51,289 bases of DNA from Anaerolineaceae bacterium (GTDB lineage Bacteria; Chloroflexota; Anaerolineae; Anaerolineales; Anaerolineaceae): the NCBI GenBank assembly GCA_003524305.1, contig DQHW01000015.1, positions 1-51,289 on the forward strand, read 5' to 3'. Shown piece by piece: positions 1 through 9,605 of this stretch (position 1 is the stretch's first letter; every line of letters begins with the position of its first letter). Under the pieces are notes generated by a model. That model was not told the DNA's origin. It ran no database searches and worked only from the letters and a program-made list of their open reading frames with translations. Made by a program: the position numbers and the translations under genes.

Positions 1-248
1 AAGTGATGGAGACCTCCGTCAGCACTTCGCTTGAGGTTTAAACAATTAACACAATCCGCCTCAGGAAAAAAGGTTTGATAGGGAACAAATTCAAAACCGG
101 CCGAAGTTCCGTCGAATTGGTAGAGACCGGCTTTCAGTCCACCAGTTCCCAGGTCATAAGGAACCACATACATCAAGAGATCAACTCCATCAAGATTATA
201 TAAATGGCGAGTCTGCTGAATTTTTTTGACATATAAAGAATAAAACAA
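1..248 (-). CDS. unrecognised protein, C-terminal part beyond the window edge
   Basis: The minus frame made of forward triplets starting at base 3 is open from about base 290 to the window edge. It reads like a real protein: it contains the stretches LDGVDLLMYVVPYDLGTGG and FFPEADCVNCLNLKRS, with a CxxC pair. I do not recognise the family. No good ATG is present at its beginning. The choices are a TTG at 248 or an internal ATG at 173, and the frame is closed upstream by a stop near 293. The gene is either translated from an unusual start or has lost its 5' part. The C-terminus lies outside the window. Confidence 0.4.
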   Translation of the reverse strand, partial: MFYSLYVKKIQQTRHLYNLDGVDLLMYVVPYDLGTGGLKAGLYQFDGTSAGFEFVPYQTFFPEADCVNCLNLKRSADGGLHH

Positions 249-315
249 AATGCGGGAGGTTTCCGCCTCAATTTGGCCAATGAAATGCCGGATTTATTTT
301 TGTAGGATCATTATT

Positions 316-348
316 AAGAAAAAGCCGACTCAAGACATGAGTCAGCTT
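316..348 (-). terminator. terminator of the HD-GYP gene
   Basis: Inverted repeat with arms 322-332 and 338-348 (11 bp, one mismatch) and a 5-base loop. On the minus strand it is followed by a run of T (forward A-rich bases 316-322). It lies about 30 bases past the HD-GYP stop codon. Confidence 0.7.
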
Positions 349-376
349 ATCTTCTTTAAGTAATAAGATCGATTTT

Positions 377-1654
377 TTAAAATTCTTCCTTGATTAATTC
401 CATCACAAATGCTTCATATTCTTTTTTGGATGCTTCCTGGGCGGTCATCCGAACCTGGTTTATCTCTTCAAGGTGATCACCCAACAACTTGACCAGAACG
501 CCGTCCAGTTCTCCTTTTTGTACATCCACATCCAAAACAAGCATCGCTTCTTTGCCAGAAACGCCTTTGCGGTAAGGCCGGTCTTCAGTCAAAGCCGTAA
601 ACACATCCGCAACTGCAATTGCCCTGGATTCAAATGGCAGTGTTTTCTCATTCTCGTGGAATGGGTATCCCCGGCCGTTCAACCGTTCATGATGCTGCGA
701 CGCCCAATCACGAATATCCCTAAAAATGCTCATACCATTGAGAAATTCATAAGTGAAATAAGTGTGCGTGCGGATGATATTGAATTCTTGTGGTGTTAAT
801 TTGCTGGGTTTTTCAAGGATTTCTGACGGTACGATCAGTTTGCCAATATCATGCAGATAGCCGGCCATTTCTATTTTATGGATGGTTTCCTCTTCACGGC
901 CGTGGAACCTGGCCAGATCAGCCGCTACTACTGCAACCCCGGCGGTATGGGTTGAGGTAACCTCGCTGCGAAAATCAATAATTCTGCGAAAAAGATGTAC
1001 CAGCCCCATCAGTTCAGTACTTTTAATATGCAGATTATCAAGTTTCAGGTGATCTCTAAAAAGCGAATTTAATGTCAGGTTCTTGATATCCAGCCAGAAA
1101 ATTTCTTTTTCGGCAGCCCGGTTAAATGCGTCAACAATTTCAGGGGTAAACAAGACTCCCGATTGCCGGTTAACTTCATTGATGATCGCGGCAGATGAAT
1201 CAAGAATATTTAGAGAATCGCCAGACAAAACCGCGGCATGATCAGCGACCTGCAAAATAAGGGATTCATAAGGTATTTCTCTCCGATCCACCTTATTATT
1301 GACATTGAGAAAGGCGTGATGGTATCGAAGGATATCAGCAATATGATCAAAATAATGGAATTCCTTAAGCAGCAAATAGGCAGCCCGGGCATGCCGATTG
1401 ATATTTTGAGATTCAAAACTCAGGTCTTGCAAAGCCTGTTGTTCCTTGACTGAAAAGGCACCTATATCATGAATTGCAGAAGCAAAGATTAAGTCATGCC
1501 GCTGCTGCCAAGTCAGATCAAGTTGGGTGGCGATATGATAAGCCGCAATTGCGGTGCGCCGGTGATGGTCTCTCAAAGGGGCAACGGTATGATCCATCAA
1601 GGTTGAGAGACTTGAGACCAGTTCTTCCAATGAAATTGTTAGTATATCAGCCAT
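377..1654 (-). CDS. HD-GYP domain protein with an extra N-terminal HD domain
   Basis: Predicted cytosolic cyclic-di-GMP phosphodiesterase of 425 residues. The first third holds an HD-type region ending in HDIG (about residues 62-65). The last part is an HD-GYP domain with HDIGK and the signature HHERLNGRGYP. The usual signature is HHExxDGxGYP, so the Asp is Asn here. I chose the ATG at 1654 (MADILTIS) because GAGGG lies eight bases before it; longer in-frame starts lack such a site. No membrane segment or receiver domain is visible, so the input signal is unknown. It is transcribed alone and ends at its own terminator. The family assignment is sure; catalytic activity is less so because of the Asn. 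Confidence 0.85.
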   Translation of the reverse strand: MADILTISLEELVSSLSTLMDHTVAPLRDHHRRTAIAAYHIATQLDLTWQQRHDLIFASAIHDIGAFSVKEQQALQDLSFESQNINRHARAAYLLLKEFHYFDHIADILRYHHAFLNVNNKVDRREIPYESLILQVADHAAVLSGDSLNILDSSAAIINEVNRQSGVLFTPEIVDAFNRAAEKEIFWLDIKNLTLNSLFRDHLKLDNLHIKSTELMGLVHLFRRIIDFRSEVTSTHTAGVAVVAADLARFHGREEETIHKIEMAGYLHDIGKLIVPSEILEKPSKLTPQEFNIIRTHTYFTYEFLNGMSIFRDIRDWASQHHERLNGRGYPFHENEKTLPFESRAIAVADVFTALTEDRPYRKGVSGKEAMLVLDVDVQKGELDGVLVKLLGDHLEEINQVRMTAQEASKKEYEAFVMELIKEEF

Positions 1655-1802
1655 AAATTCCCTCATACATTTAAAAGAAAATAGAACCTCTAGGCACATT
1701 ATACTGGATGGATATCCCAAAGTGAACTTGCATAAGTGTTAGTTGTTTACATTATTAAGTGATTGGTCATGATGTGACTTGATTTGGTGTAAGTAAATTT
1801 TC

Positions 1803-2456
1803 CTAGAACTTGTCAAATTGAGACAGCCATGAGCGTAAATGTCCGGTAGCTATCTGGTAACGGAACACATAAAACACCAGCTTGACATATTCCTTCCAGA
1901 CCAGTTGGCGTGAACTGGCTTCCGTCCACCAGTATTTCGGAAAATCCGTGCGCGTACGCGGAACAGGCATCATGTATACCTTGACATCTTCGCCCAACAC
2001 CTTTTGATAGATCCACCTGGCGCGCCGTGAATGCCATGGATCGGTCACCAGGGCGACCGTTTTGACCATATCGGGATGTGCGTCAATGTAGTTCTTAAGC
2101 AGAACGGCCTCATCATGGGTGGTCAGCACAGCGTTTTCATCAATAGCGATCGCCTCCCCCGGCACGCCGTGTGTTTCTGCCACATACTTGCTCCACGAAG
2201 CTTCGATGCGGTTGTTTTCTTCACTGAATCCGCCGGTGAAAAAGACCGTGTTTGACAGCCCTTTCATGTAGAGTTCAGAAGCATACAAAATGCGGTATTC
2301 GGGTCCGCTGACTGCGGCGATCAAATCGGTTTTTTGAATTTCATCTTGCACAACCAGGTAATCACCGATGGGCTGCAGCATAATCAGGCAACAGCACGAC
2401 ACACAAGCAAGGATCACAAAAAGGATCCAGAGTTTACTTTTCTTTTTTCCAGTCAT
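1803..2456 (-). CDS. DUF218 (YdcF/SanA-like) membrane-anchored protein
   Basis: 217 residues with a single N-terminal membrane segment (about residues 8-28, including a CCC run). A DUF218 fold follows, marked by an FFTGG loop, a central ENAVLTTHDEA stretch and the ALVTDPWHSRRAR segment. Members such as E. coli SanA and ElyC are inner-membrane proteins linked to envelope integrity, and YdcF binds S-adenosylmethionine; the exact reaction is generally not known. The body is predicted to face outward. It stands alone between the HD-GYP gene and the divergent gnd gene. Confidence 0.75.
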   Translation of the reverse strand: MTGKKKSKLWILFVILACVSCCCLIMLQPIGDYLVVQDEIQKTDLIAAVSGPEYRILYASELYMKGLSNTVFFTGGFSEENNRIEASWSKYVAETHGVPGEAIAIDENAVLTTHDEAVLLKNYIDAHPDMVKTVALVTDPWHSRRARWIYQKVLGEDVKVYMMPVPRTRTDFPKYWWTEASSRQLVWKEYVKLVFYVFRYQIATGHLRSWLSQFDKF

Positions 2457-2630
2457 ATCGGTTCATTATAAAGCAATAAAATGACTGTTTTCATTGCGAA
2501 TCCCCGGCTTGTGGATATATACCTCCCCGTAAGATAAAATAAAACAAGGTATAGTTAACCATGAAGACAGATTGTCATATTCTAATCAAAATTCTTAATG
2601 GTTGTTGAACGACTACTTGCAGGAGGAAGC

Positions 2631-4034
<1,404 letters not shown>

Positions 4035-4050
4035 TCTTGTTTTTCGAAAC

Positions 4051-4080
4051 AAAACAGACCCCGGTAATGGGGTCTGTTTT
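4051..4080 (+). terminator. strong terminator between convergent genes
   Basis: Perfect 12-bp inverted repeat (arms 4051-4062 and 4069-4080, loop GGTAAT) with A and T tails. It ends gnd on the plus strand and touches the end of the minus-strand gene, so it probably works both ways. Confidence 0.9.
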
Positions 4081-4491
4081 TCAAAGAATTTTAGCAATTT
4101 GAGAGAGTCTAACTAATATTTGGTAAATTTTTCCAGTTTTTATCATTACACCCCAATGACCCTCACAAAAACGTTCACCGCGTTGACAATAAGTCAGTAA
4201 ACTTCTTATTTCTTCAAACGATGCGGTTTTTACCTTTTCTGAGTTTTCTAAAAATTCTTGAGCAGATTCAGGTATGTAATTATGATCTACCCAAATTTCC
4301 TGCGAAACCAGACTAAAGAAATCGATAACTTCGGTTTTATAAAGTACTGACTTTTTTTCAAGATTATTCTGAAGTGTATCTTCTATTTCTGGCTGGATTA
4401 ATACAGGATCAAAACCAGGATTACTAAAGATTGATAAAAAATCAACCAATACTTGAAAATCTTTTTTTGTTGGAAGTGTGTAATCGCTCAT
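4081..4491 (-). CDS. small DUF6508-like protein
   Basis: 136 residues, cytosolic, no membrane segment. The C-terminal third has the pattern LLTYCQRGERFCEGHWGVMI followed by a short helix, which I associate with the DUF6508 family of unknown function; that identification is from memory. Its base composition is more A+T-rich than that of gnd and the regulator on either side, which may point to separate acquisition. The gene follows the two-component pair in the same direction after about 35 bases, but it has no obvious part in signalling. Confidence 0.6.
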   Translation of the reverse strand: MSDYTLPTKKDFQVLVDFLSIFSNPGFDPVLIQPEIEDTLQNNLEKKSVLYKTEVIDFFSLVSQEIWVDHNYIPESAQEFLENSEKVKTASFEEIRSLLTYCQRGERFCEGHWGVMIKTGKIYQILVRLSQIAKIL

Positions 4492-4527
4492 ATCGAATTA
4501 ATAAATAATCCCTGTTCAGACTAACAA

Positions 4528-5607
4528 CTAAATTCCCTTTGCCTTAGAAAGCGCCGCCGCACGTGTATGCACATCCAGCTTCTCAAAAACAGCTTTCAAA
4601 TGGCGTTTGACCGTGTTATTGGTGATCACCAGTGCATCAGCGATCTCTTTATTTGTCATGCCCTTCGCCAACAAGTCAAAGACTTCTCTTTCACGTTGGG
4701 TGAGCTGGTCAAGTTCAGAAATGGTACTGCCGGCGGCAATCGCCTCACGCACCAGACGCCTGAAGTTATTGCGGTCGAAAGCCTGCTTCTCAAGATAAGC
4801 AAACACGGAATGTTCGTTGTAGGCGCGTTGGATCTCATCCACGCCCACCACGCCGCTGACCACTATCGTGGGGATGCCCGACGTATGTGTGTTGGCCAAC
4901 AGGCTGTAACCTTCAAGCGAATCACTGTCCGCGGAATCATCCCAGACCACTTCGGCAGTGAGTGAAAGATCCACCACTGCCAAAGAAAACGTCTCCCGCC
5001 TCAGTGCTCCGAGCGCATCACCGTAACTGCTGCACACCCTGATCTCCAGCCCGGCATCCGTAAGCAGTTCCGAAAGGATGCTGCGCCAGCCGGCGTCATC
5101 TTCCACCACCAGCACCTTCGCTGCTTTATGCGAAACAGGTTCTGATTTTGTTGTGGTCTGGATTTTCGCAGCAGGATTAAGCTGTGCGCTTTCAACCTCG
5201 CTTTTTGGAGCAGAAACCAGCGCCTGGCTGATCAACTCGCGGAACTGCGCCCTGTTGAAGCTTTCTTTGCGCAAGAATGAAAAAGCGCCAAGTTCGGTCA
5301 GAACACTGACGGCCAGTTCCACCGTAGCAAACCCGGTCAACAAGATGCTCTGGCAGCCGGGATCAAGCCGTTTGATGGCTTCAAGCGCGTGCAAACCATC
5401 TTCATTACTATGGTCGGCGCTTTCCAGCGACAAATCCACTAAAGCCAGCCGGTGGGGTTCGGCTTTAAGCAATTTCAATGCATCTTCAAGGTTGTCCGCC
5501 ACATCCACAGTCAAGCCTGAATCTGAAAGGATTTCGCTCAGAATCTGCTGCCATGAGGAATCATCTTCAATCACAATCGCACGCGGAGAGGGTTTGGCAT
5601 TCATCAT
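4528..5607 (-). CDS. response regulator with two receiver domains and a LuxR-type HTH
   Basis: 359 residues. Receiver 1 (about 8-130) has the acidic pair VIEDD and the phosphoacceptor region LALVDLSLE. Receiver 2 (about 163-290) has VVEDD and LAVVDLSLT. The C-terminal 65 residues are a GerE/LuxR-type helix-turn-helix (LTQREREVFDLLAKGMTNKEIA, then TVKRHLKAVFEKL). It overlaps the upstream histidine kinase by four bases (ATGA), so the two are translationally coupled and form a cognate pair. Two receivers in one DNA-binding regulator could integrate two phosphorylation inputs. Targets are unknown. Confidence 0.9.
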   Translation of the reverse strand: MMNAKPSPRAIVIEDDSSWQQILSEILSDSGLTVDVADNLEDALKLLKAEPHRLALVDLSLESADHSNEDGLHALEAIKRLDPGCQSILLTGFATVELAVSVLTELGAFSFLRKESFNRAQFRELISQALVSAPKSEVESAQLNPAAKIQTTTKSEPVSHKAAKVLVVEDDAGWRSILSELLTDAGLEIRVCSSYGDALGALRRETFSLAVVDLSLTAEVVWDDSADSDSLEGYSLLANTHTSGIPTIVVSGVVGVDEIQRAYNEHSVFAYLEKQAFDRNNFRRLVREAIAAGSTISELDQLTQREREVFDLLAKGMTNKEIADALVITNNTVKRHLKAVFEKLDVHTRAAALSKAKGI

Positions 5608-7856
5608 TCTTTACTCAACCCATTCGGTTTGGCAATCGGGAGTCTCAAAACAAAGGTCGTACCGTGAGCGCCATCGCTCTGTATTGCCACATTTCCCTCA
5701 AGACGGGTCATCAAGGTCTTAACCCACCACAAACCAAATCCGAGCTTGCCAGGCCGGGAGGCTCCGCGGCCCGAATAATTGAGATCAAAAATGTGCTCGT
5801 GCAGTTCCGGCGGGATGCCCGGTCCATTGTCGCCTACCTTGACTTCGACCCAATCTTTATCAGCGCTGCCTGAAATGGTGATCATGCCTTTGCCATTCAT
5901 GGCATCCAGGGCATTTTCAATCAGGTTGGTGAATACCAGCGTCAGCGTGCGGTCACCGGCCATGACCACGGGTAAATGGTCAAGTTGAGTGATCTTCACT
6001 TCAGCAGTCGGGGGCATCTTAACCAGGCTGACGGCTTCGAGCACCCGGCTGACTACCAGCACCGGTTCGCGCTTAATGGGCCGTAAATGCGAAAGGCTTT
6101 CACGCACGCTTTCCATGGCATCGGTGGCGCAATGTTCAATTTCATCAAGGTTGTGGGCAAGATAAGGGTTGGCGCTCAGCACATCTTGCAATTTATCTTC
6201 GATACCTTGAATGCGCACAGGGATGGTGCCCACTTTATTGTTTAAATGGTGTAGTAAATTAGAAGCTATATCACCCACTGCGGCAAAAGTCTCGGCCACA
6301 GATCGCTGCTCCTGGGCGGCGCGCAATGCATCTTGATGGGCGGCGTTTTGATAGGCTAGAACGGCATAATCAGCCAACGTAACCAGCACCTTTTTATCCC
6401 ATTCAGATTCGGCAAAATGCCCCGCCCCGCTTGTGGAACTGTAAACGCCAAATGCGCCAAGCGGTTCGCCTTCGTCGCCAGGTAGCAGCGGAACGATCAA
6501 GGCACGCGCCCAATCTTGATTAACGGCCAGGTCGGCGCGGTGGAAACGCTTGTCTACACGAACATCCTCGCTGATAACCGGCTTTCTTTCAAGTATCGCC
6601 AGACCCGCCAGACTCCCCTCCACCGGGATGCTTTCTCCGTGTTGGTACCCACCGCACTCTGCTGCGACTTCCAGCAGATCACCCTTCAAGTTCCAGATGG
6701 CACTTGTGGCCGCATCCAACAGATCGCAAGCCAAAGCAGAAAGGTGAACCAACACTTTTTGCAGTGATTCGGTCAATAACAAATGGGTTATTTCTTCAAG
6801 CGCATCCAGCAGTCTTACCTCTTGAATGGTTATTACCGCCTGGGTTGCCAGCGCTTGTAGCAAATAGCTGTCATCTTCACTGAATGCGCCCACGATCGGG
6901 CTTTCAAGGTTAAGCACCCCTTCGAGCCTGCCGGTGGCACCTACCAATGGCACAGCCAGTTCCGAGCGCATTTCCATGTTTGAGTCGAGCGGATAGTAGA
7001 TGTGCGACCATGGGTCGGCGTGCAAATCCGCGATGCAGGCTGATTGCCGCTCGCGTGCCACCCATGCCATTACGCTGTTTGACCCCAACGGCAGTGCTTC
7101 AATTTGGGGCCGGGCGGTATACTCACCGGCCACTGCTTTTGTGTTTAAGGTCTGGGCTTTTTGATCCAACAATCGGAAGATGCCATACTGGGCGCCGGTG
7201 ACTTCAAGCGCCATCTGCAGGATCGACTCGAGTGTTTCTTCCAACCTCAATCTTGAAGAGATCAGCAGACCAGCCCGGCGCATACGTTTGATTTCTTCTT
7301 CTTTACGAGCCAGGTTGCGCTGCATTTTTTCGAGGTTATGGGCATGATAGATGGCCATTGCGGCTTGATTGACAAAATTATCAAGCATCAATAATTCCAG
7401 TTGGCTGAACTCGCGTTCATCTTGAAGATAAACATAAAGCGCACCCACCGGGCAGTCAGCCACAATCAACGGGAAGCAGCCCATCACCCTGGCGCCCGCC
7501 ATGGCTCTTGCCGGATGGATGTTGATGCCTTTTTCTTCATAAGACAAGACCCGGCGCCTCTGTTTGATGGCTCTAAAACCAAGACCGTAAGGACGAGGTT
7601 CATCGCTCAATTCACCATTATCCATGACACCGGCAGTTACACGCGATAAAACAATAAACTCACCGATTGTGTCATCATAAGAATAGATCACCGCTGATGC
7701 CCCCTGCACCACCTGGATGGCGCTGGCTACGATCAGTTTTAAGGTATCTTCAACACTGACCCTGCCGTCCTGTCCAATCTGGTTGACGGTGGCGCCAATC
7801 TGGTTCAAACTGGCCAGTGCATCATATAGTCGGGAATTAGCGGTTTGTTCACTCAT
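5604..7856 (-). CDS. cytosolic histidine kinase with three GAF domains
   Basis: 750 residues from the ATG at 7856 (MSEQTANS), chosen because AGGA lies eight bases upstream. Three GAF-type sensor domains fill roughly residues 20-520, with a coiled-coil linker (EKMQRNLARKEEEIKRM) after the first. The dimerisation helix reads GDIASNLLHHLNNKVGTIPV, an unusual H-box with adjacent His residues. The ATPase domain has NLIENALDAM (N box), DNGPGIP (G1) and GFGLWWVKTL (G2). There are no membrane segments, so it should sense a cytosolic ligand or redox state through the GAF domains. It is coupled to the double-receiver regulator downstream. Confidence 0.9.
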   Translation of the reverse strand: MSEQTANSRLYDALASLNQIGATVNQIGQDGRVSVEDTLKLIVASAIQVVQGASAVIYSYDDTIGEFIVLSRVTAGVMDNGELSDEPRPYGLGFRAIKQRRRVLSYEEKGINIHPARAMAGARVMGCFPLIVADCPVGALYVYLQDEREFSQLELLMLDNFVNQAAMAIYHAHNLEKMQRNLARKEEEIKRMRRAGLLISSRLRLEETLESILQMALEVTGAQYGIFRLLDQKAQTLNTKAVAGEYTARPQIEALPLGSNSVMAWVARERQSACIADLHADPWSHIYYPLDSNMEMRSELAVPLVGATGRLEGVLNLESPIVGAFSEDDSYLLQALATQAVITIQEVRLLDALEEITHLLLTESLQKVLVHLSALACDLLDAATSAIWNLKGDLLEVAAECGGYQHGESIPVEGSLAGLAILERKPVISEDVRVDKRFHRADLAVNQDWARALIVPLLPGDEGEPLGAFGVYSSTSGAGHFAESEWDKKVLVTLADYAVLAYQNAAHQDALRAAQEQRSVAETFAAVGDIASNLLHHLNNKVGTIPVRIQGIEDKLQDVLSANPYLAHNLDEIEHCATDAMESVRESLSHLRPIKREPVLVVSRVLEAVSLVKMPPTAEVKITQLDHLPVVMAGDRTLTLVFTNLIENALDAMNGKGMITISGSADKDWVEVKVGDNGPGIPPELHEHIFDLNYSGRGASRPGKLGFGLWWVKTLMTRLEGNVAIQSDGAHGTTFVLRLPIAKPNGLSKE

Positions 7857-7912
7857 GGTCGGCATCCTGCTCAGGTAATTGTAGCACGTCAAAAAGATAA
7901 CTATCCTTTAAC

Positions 7913-7946
7913 AAACCTGACAGGTGTTTGAACACCTGCCAGGTTT
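7913..7946. repeat. palindromic element between the kinase gene and glnA
   Basis: Inverted repeat of 15 bases per arm (7913-7927 and 7932-7946, one mismatch, loop TTGA) built on AACCTGNCAGGTG. It has no T-run on either strand, so it resembles a dispersed repeat more than an intrinsic terminator, though it could stop or protect the glnA transcript. Confidence 0.6.
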
Positions 7947-7979
7947 GAAAAACCGTCTAAAGGAGAGACAGGAGATGAA

Positions 7980-9392
7980 CTAAATATCGTAATAGAGTAC
8001 AAATTCATATGGAACAGGGCGGATACGTACGGGGTCAAGCTCGTTCTGGCGTTTGTAAGCAATGTAAGCTTCGAGCAAATCTTTGGTGAAGACATCACCC
8101 TTGAGCAGGTAATCATGGTCATTTTCGAGTGCGATTAAGACATCACCCAAGGAACCTGGAACCTGTTTGATCAGCTTGGCTTCTTCACGTGGAAGTTCAT
8201 ACAAATCTTTATCCACAGGATTGCCAGGGTCAATGCGGTTCTGAATGCCATCCAGGCCGGCCATCAACAAAGCTGAGAAGCACAAATAGGGATTACTGGT
8301 GGCATCCGGTGCGCGGAATTCGACGCGCTTGGATTTTTCACTGCTGGTCACCGGAATACGGCAGACAGCCGAACGATTGCGCTGTGAATAGGCCAGGTTG
8401 ACGGGTGCTTCAAACCCGGGTACAAGGCGCCGGAAGGAATTGGTGGTCGGGTTGGTCAAAGCCAGCAAAGAAGGCGCATGTTTCAGCAGACCGCCTATGT
8501 AATACTTGGCTGTATCTGAGAGTTGGGCATAACCGGAAGCATCAAAGAAAACGTTCTTGCCGTTCTTCCAAATGGAAGAGTGTACGTGCATACCTGAGCC
8601 GTTATCACCGAAAACGGGCTTGGGCATAAATGTAGCCGTCTTGCCATGTTGTCGGGCTACGTTCTTGGCAATGTATTTGTAAACCAGAAGCTGATCAGCC
8701 ATGCGAATCAAGGTATTGAATTTCATACCCAATTCAACCTGACCGGCAGTGGCGACTTCATGATGATGAATTTCCATCTCGACGCCGGCTTCTTCCAAAG
8801 ACATGACAATCTGGCTGCGCAAAGTTTGTAAAGTGTCAGTGGGAGGCACGGGGAAATATCCGCGCTTGGGCAGGATTTGTCCGCCAAAATTGGGTTTGCT
8901 CTTATCGCCGCTATTCCACCAACCTTCAGCGCTGTCAATTTCATAAAATGATTCATTGGTGCTGCTGCCATAACGAATATTGTCAAAGATAAAAAATTCA
9001 GCTTCAGGTCCAAAGAAAGCGGTATCGCCAATGCCGGTTTGCTTTAAATAGGCTTCAGCCTTCTTTGCAACATAGCGGGGATCGCGGCTGTAGGGCTGCT
9101 TGGTGATGGGATCATAGACATCACAGCTAATGACCAGGGTTGGCAGTTCGGCCACTGGATCAATGAAAGCAGTATCAGGATCAAGCAGCAGAAGCATGTC
9201 TGATTCGTGAATTTCCTGAAACCCGCGGATGGATGAACCATCGAAGGGGATGCCCTCTTCAAAAAGATCCAGGCTTAATCGGTGAGCAGGAATTGAAAAA
9301 TGCTGCCAGGTTCCCGGCAGGTCAATGAACCGCAGGTCAACCATTTTTACGTTCTTTGCTAATTCAAGTACTTCTTTAACTGTCTTTGCCAT
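7980..9392 (-). CDS. glnA: glutamine synthetase type I (adenylylatable beta form)
   Basis: Makes glutamine from glutamate, ammonia and ATP. The 470 residues match the family. The beta-grasp region lies at the N-terminus (WQHFSIPA), followed by FFGPEAEFFIFD (metal-binding Glu), the MEIHHHEVA region, FGDNGSGMHVHSS, the ATP loop NPTTNSFRRLVPGFEAP and RNRSAVCRIP. The adenylylation loop KDLYELP places Tyr398 where E. coli has the modified Tyr, so this is a GSI-beta enzyme under covalent control. The divergent glnE-like gene supports this. AAGGAG stands seven bases before the ATG. Confidence 0.97.
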   Translation of the reverse strand: MAKTVKEVLELAKNVKMVDLRFIDLPGTWQHFSIPAHRLSLDLFEEGIPFDGSSIRGFQEIHESDMLLLLDPDTAFIDPVAELPTLVISCDVYDPITKQPYSRDPRYVAKKAEAYLKQTGIGDTAFFGPEAEFFIFDNIRYGSSTNESFYEIDSAEGWWNSGDKSKPNFGGQILPKRGYFPVPPTDTLQTLRSQIVMSLEEAGVEMEIHHHEVATAGQVELGMKFNTLIRMADQLLVYKYIAKNVARQHGKTATFMPKPVFGDNGSGMHVHSSIWKNGKNVFFDASGYAQLSDTAKYYIGGLLKHAPSLLALTNPTTNSFRRLVPGFEAPVNLAYSQRNRSAVCRIPVTSSEKSKRVEFRAPDATSNPYLCFSALLMAGLDGIQNRIDPGNPVDKDLYELPREEAKLIKQVPGSLGDVLIALENDHDYLLKGDVFTKDLLEAYIAYKRQNELDPVRIRPVPYEFVLYYDI

Positions 9393-9463
9393 GAGTTTTC
9401 TCCTTTAGAATTCACGATCAAATTTTGTAAAATAATAAATAAGTCCTCAAAAAGTATTTAGTG

Positions 9464-9507
9464 ATTATAGAGAAACACTCTTACCCTGTATATTACCCGA
9501 ATGGGTA
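9464..9507 (-). promoter_or_regulatory. predicted glnA promoter and adjacent small palindrome
   Basis: On the minus strand a TATACA (9487-9492) stands 17 bases before a perfect TATAAT (9464-9469). Just upstream of the -35 is a short inverted repeat, TACCC-gaat-GGGTA (9494-9507), which could be an operator. No protein can be assigned to it from sequence alone. Confidence 0.55.
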
Positions 9508-9605
9508 CTTTTTTCAACCACCAAATGGAATAAGATAAGAGAGTGTTGATTCTCATCTGTCAAAACAATCACATAATGTATAATTTTTTTATGAAAGAGT
9601 CTCTA

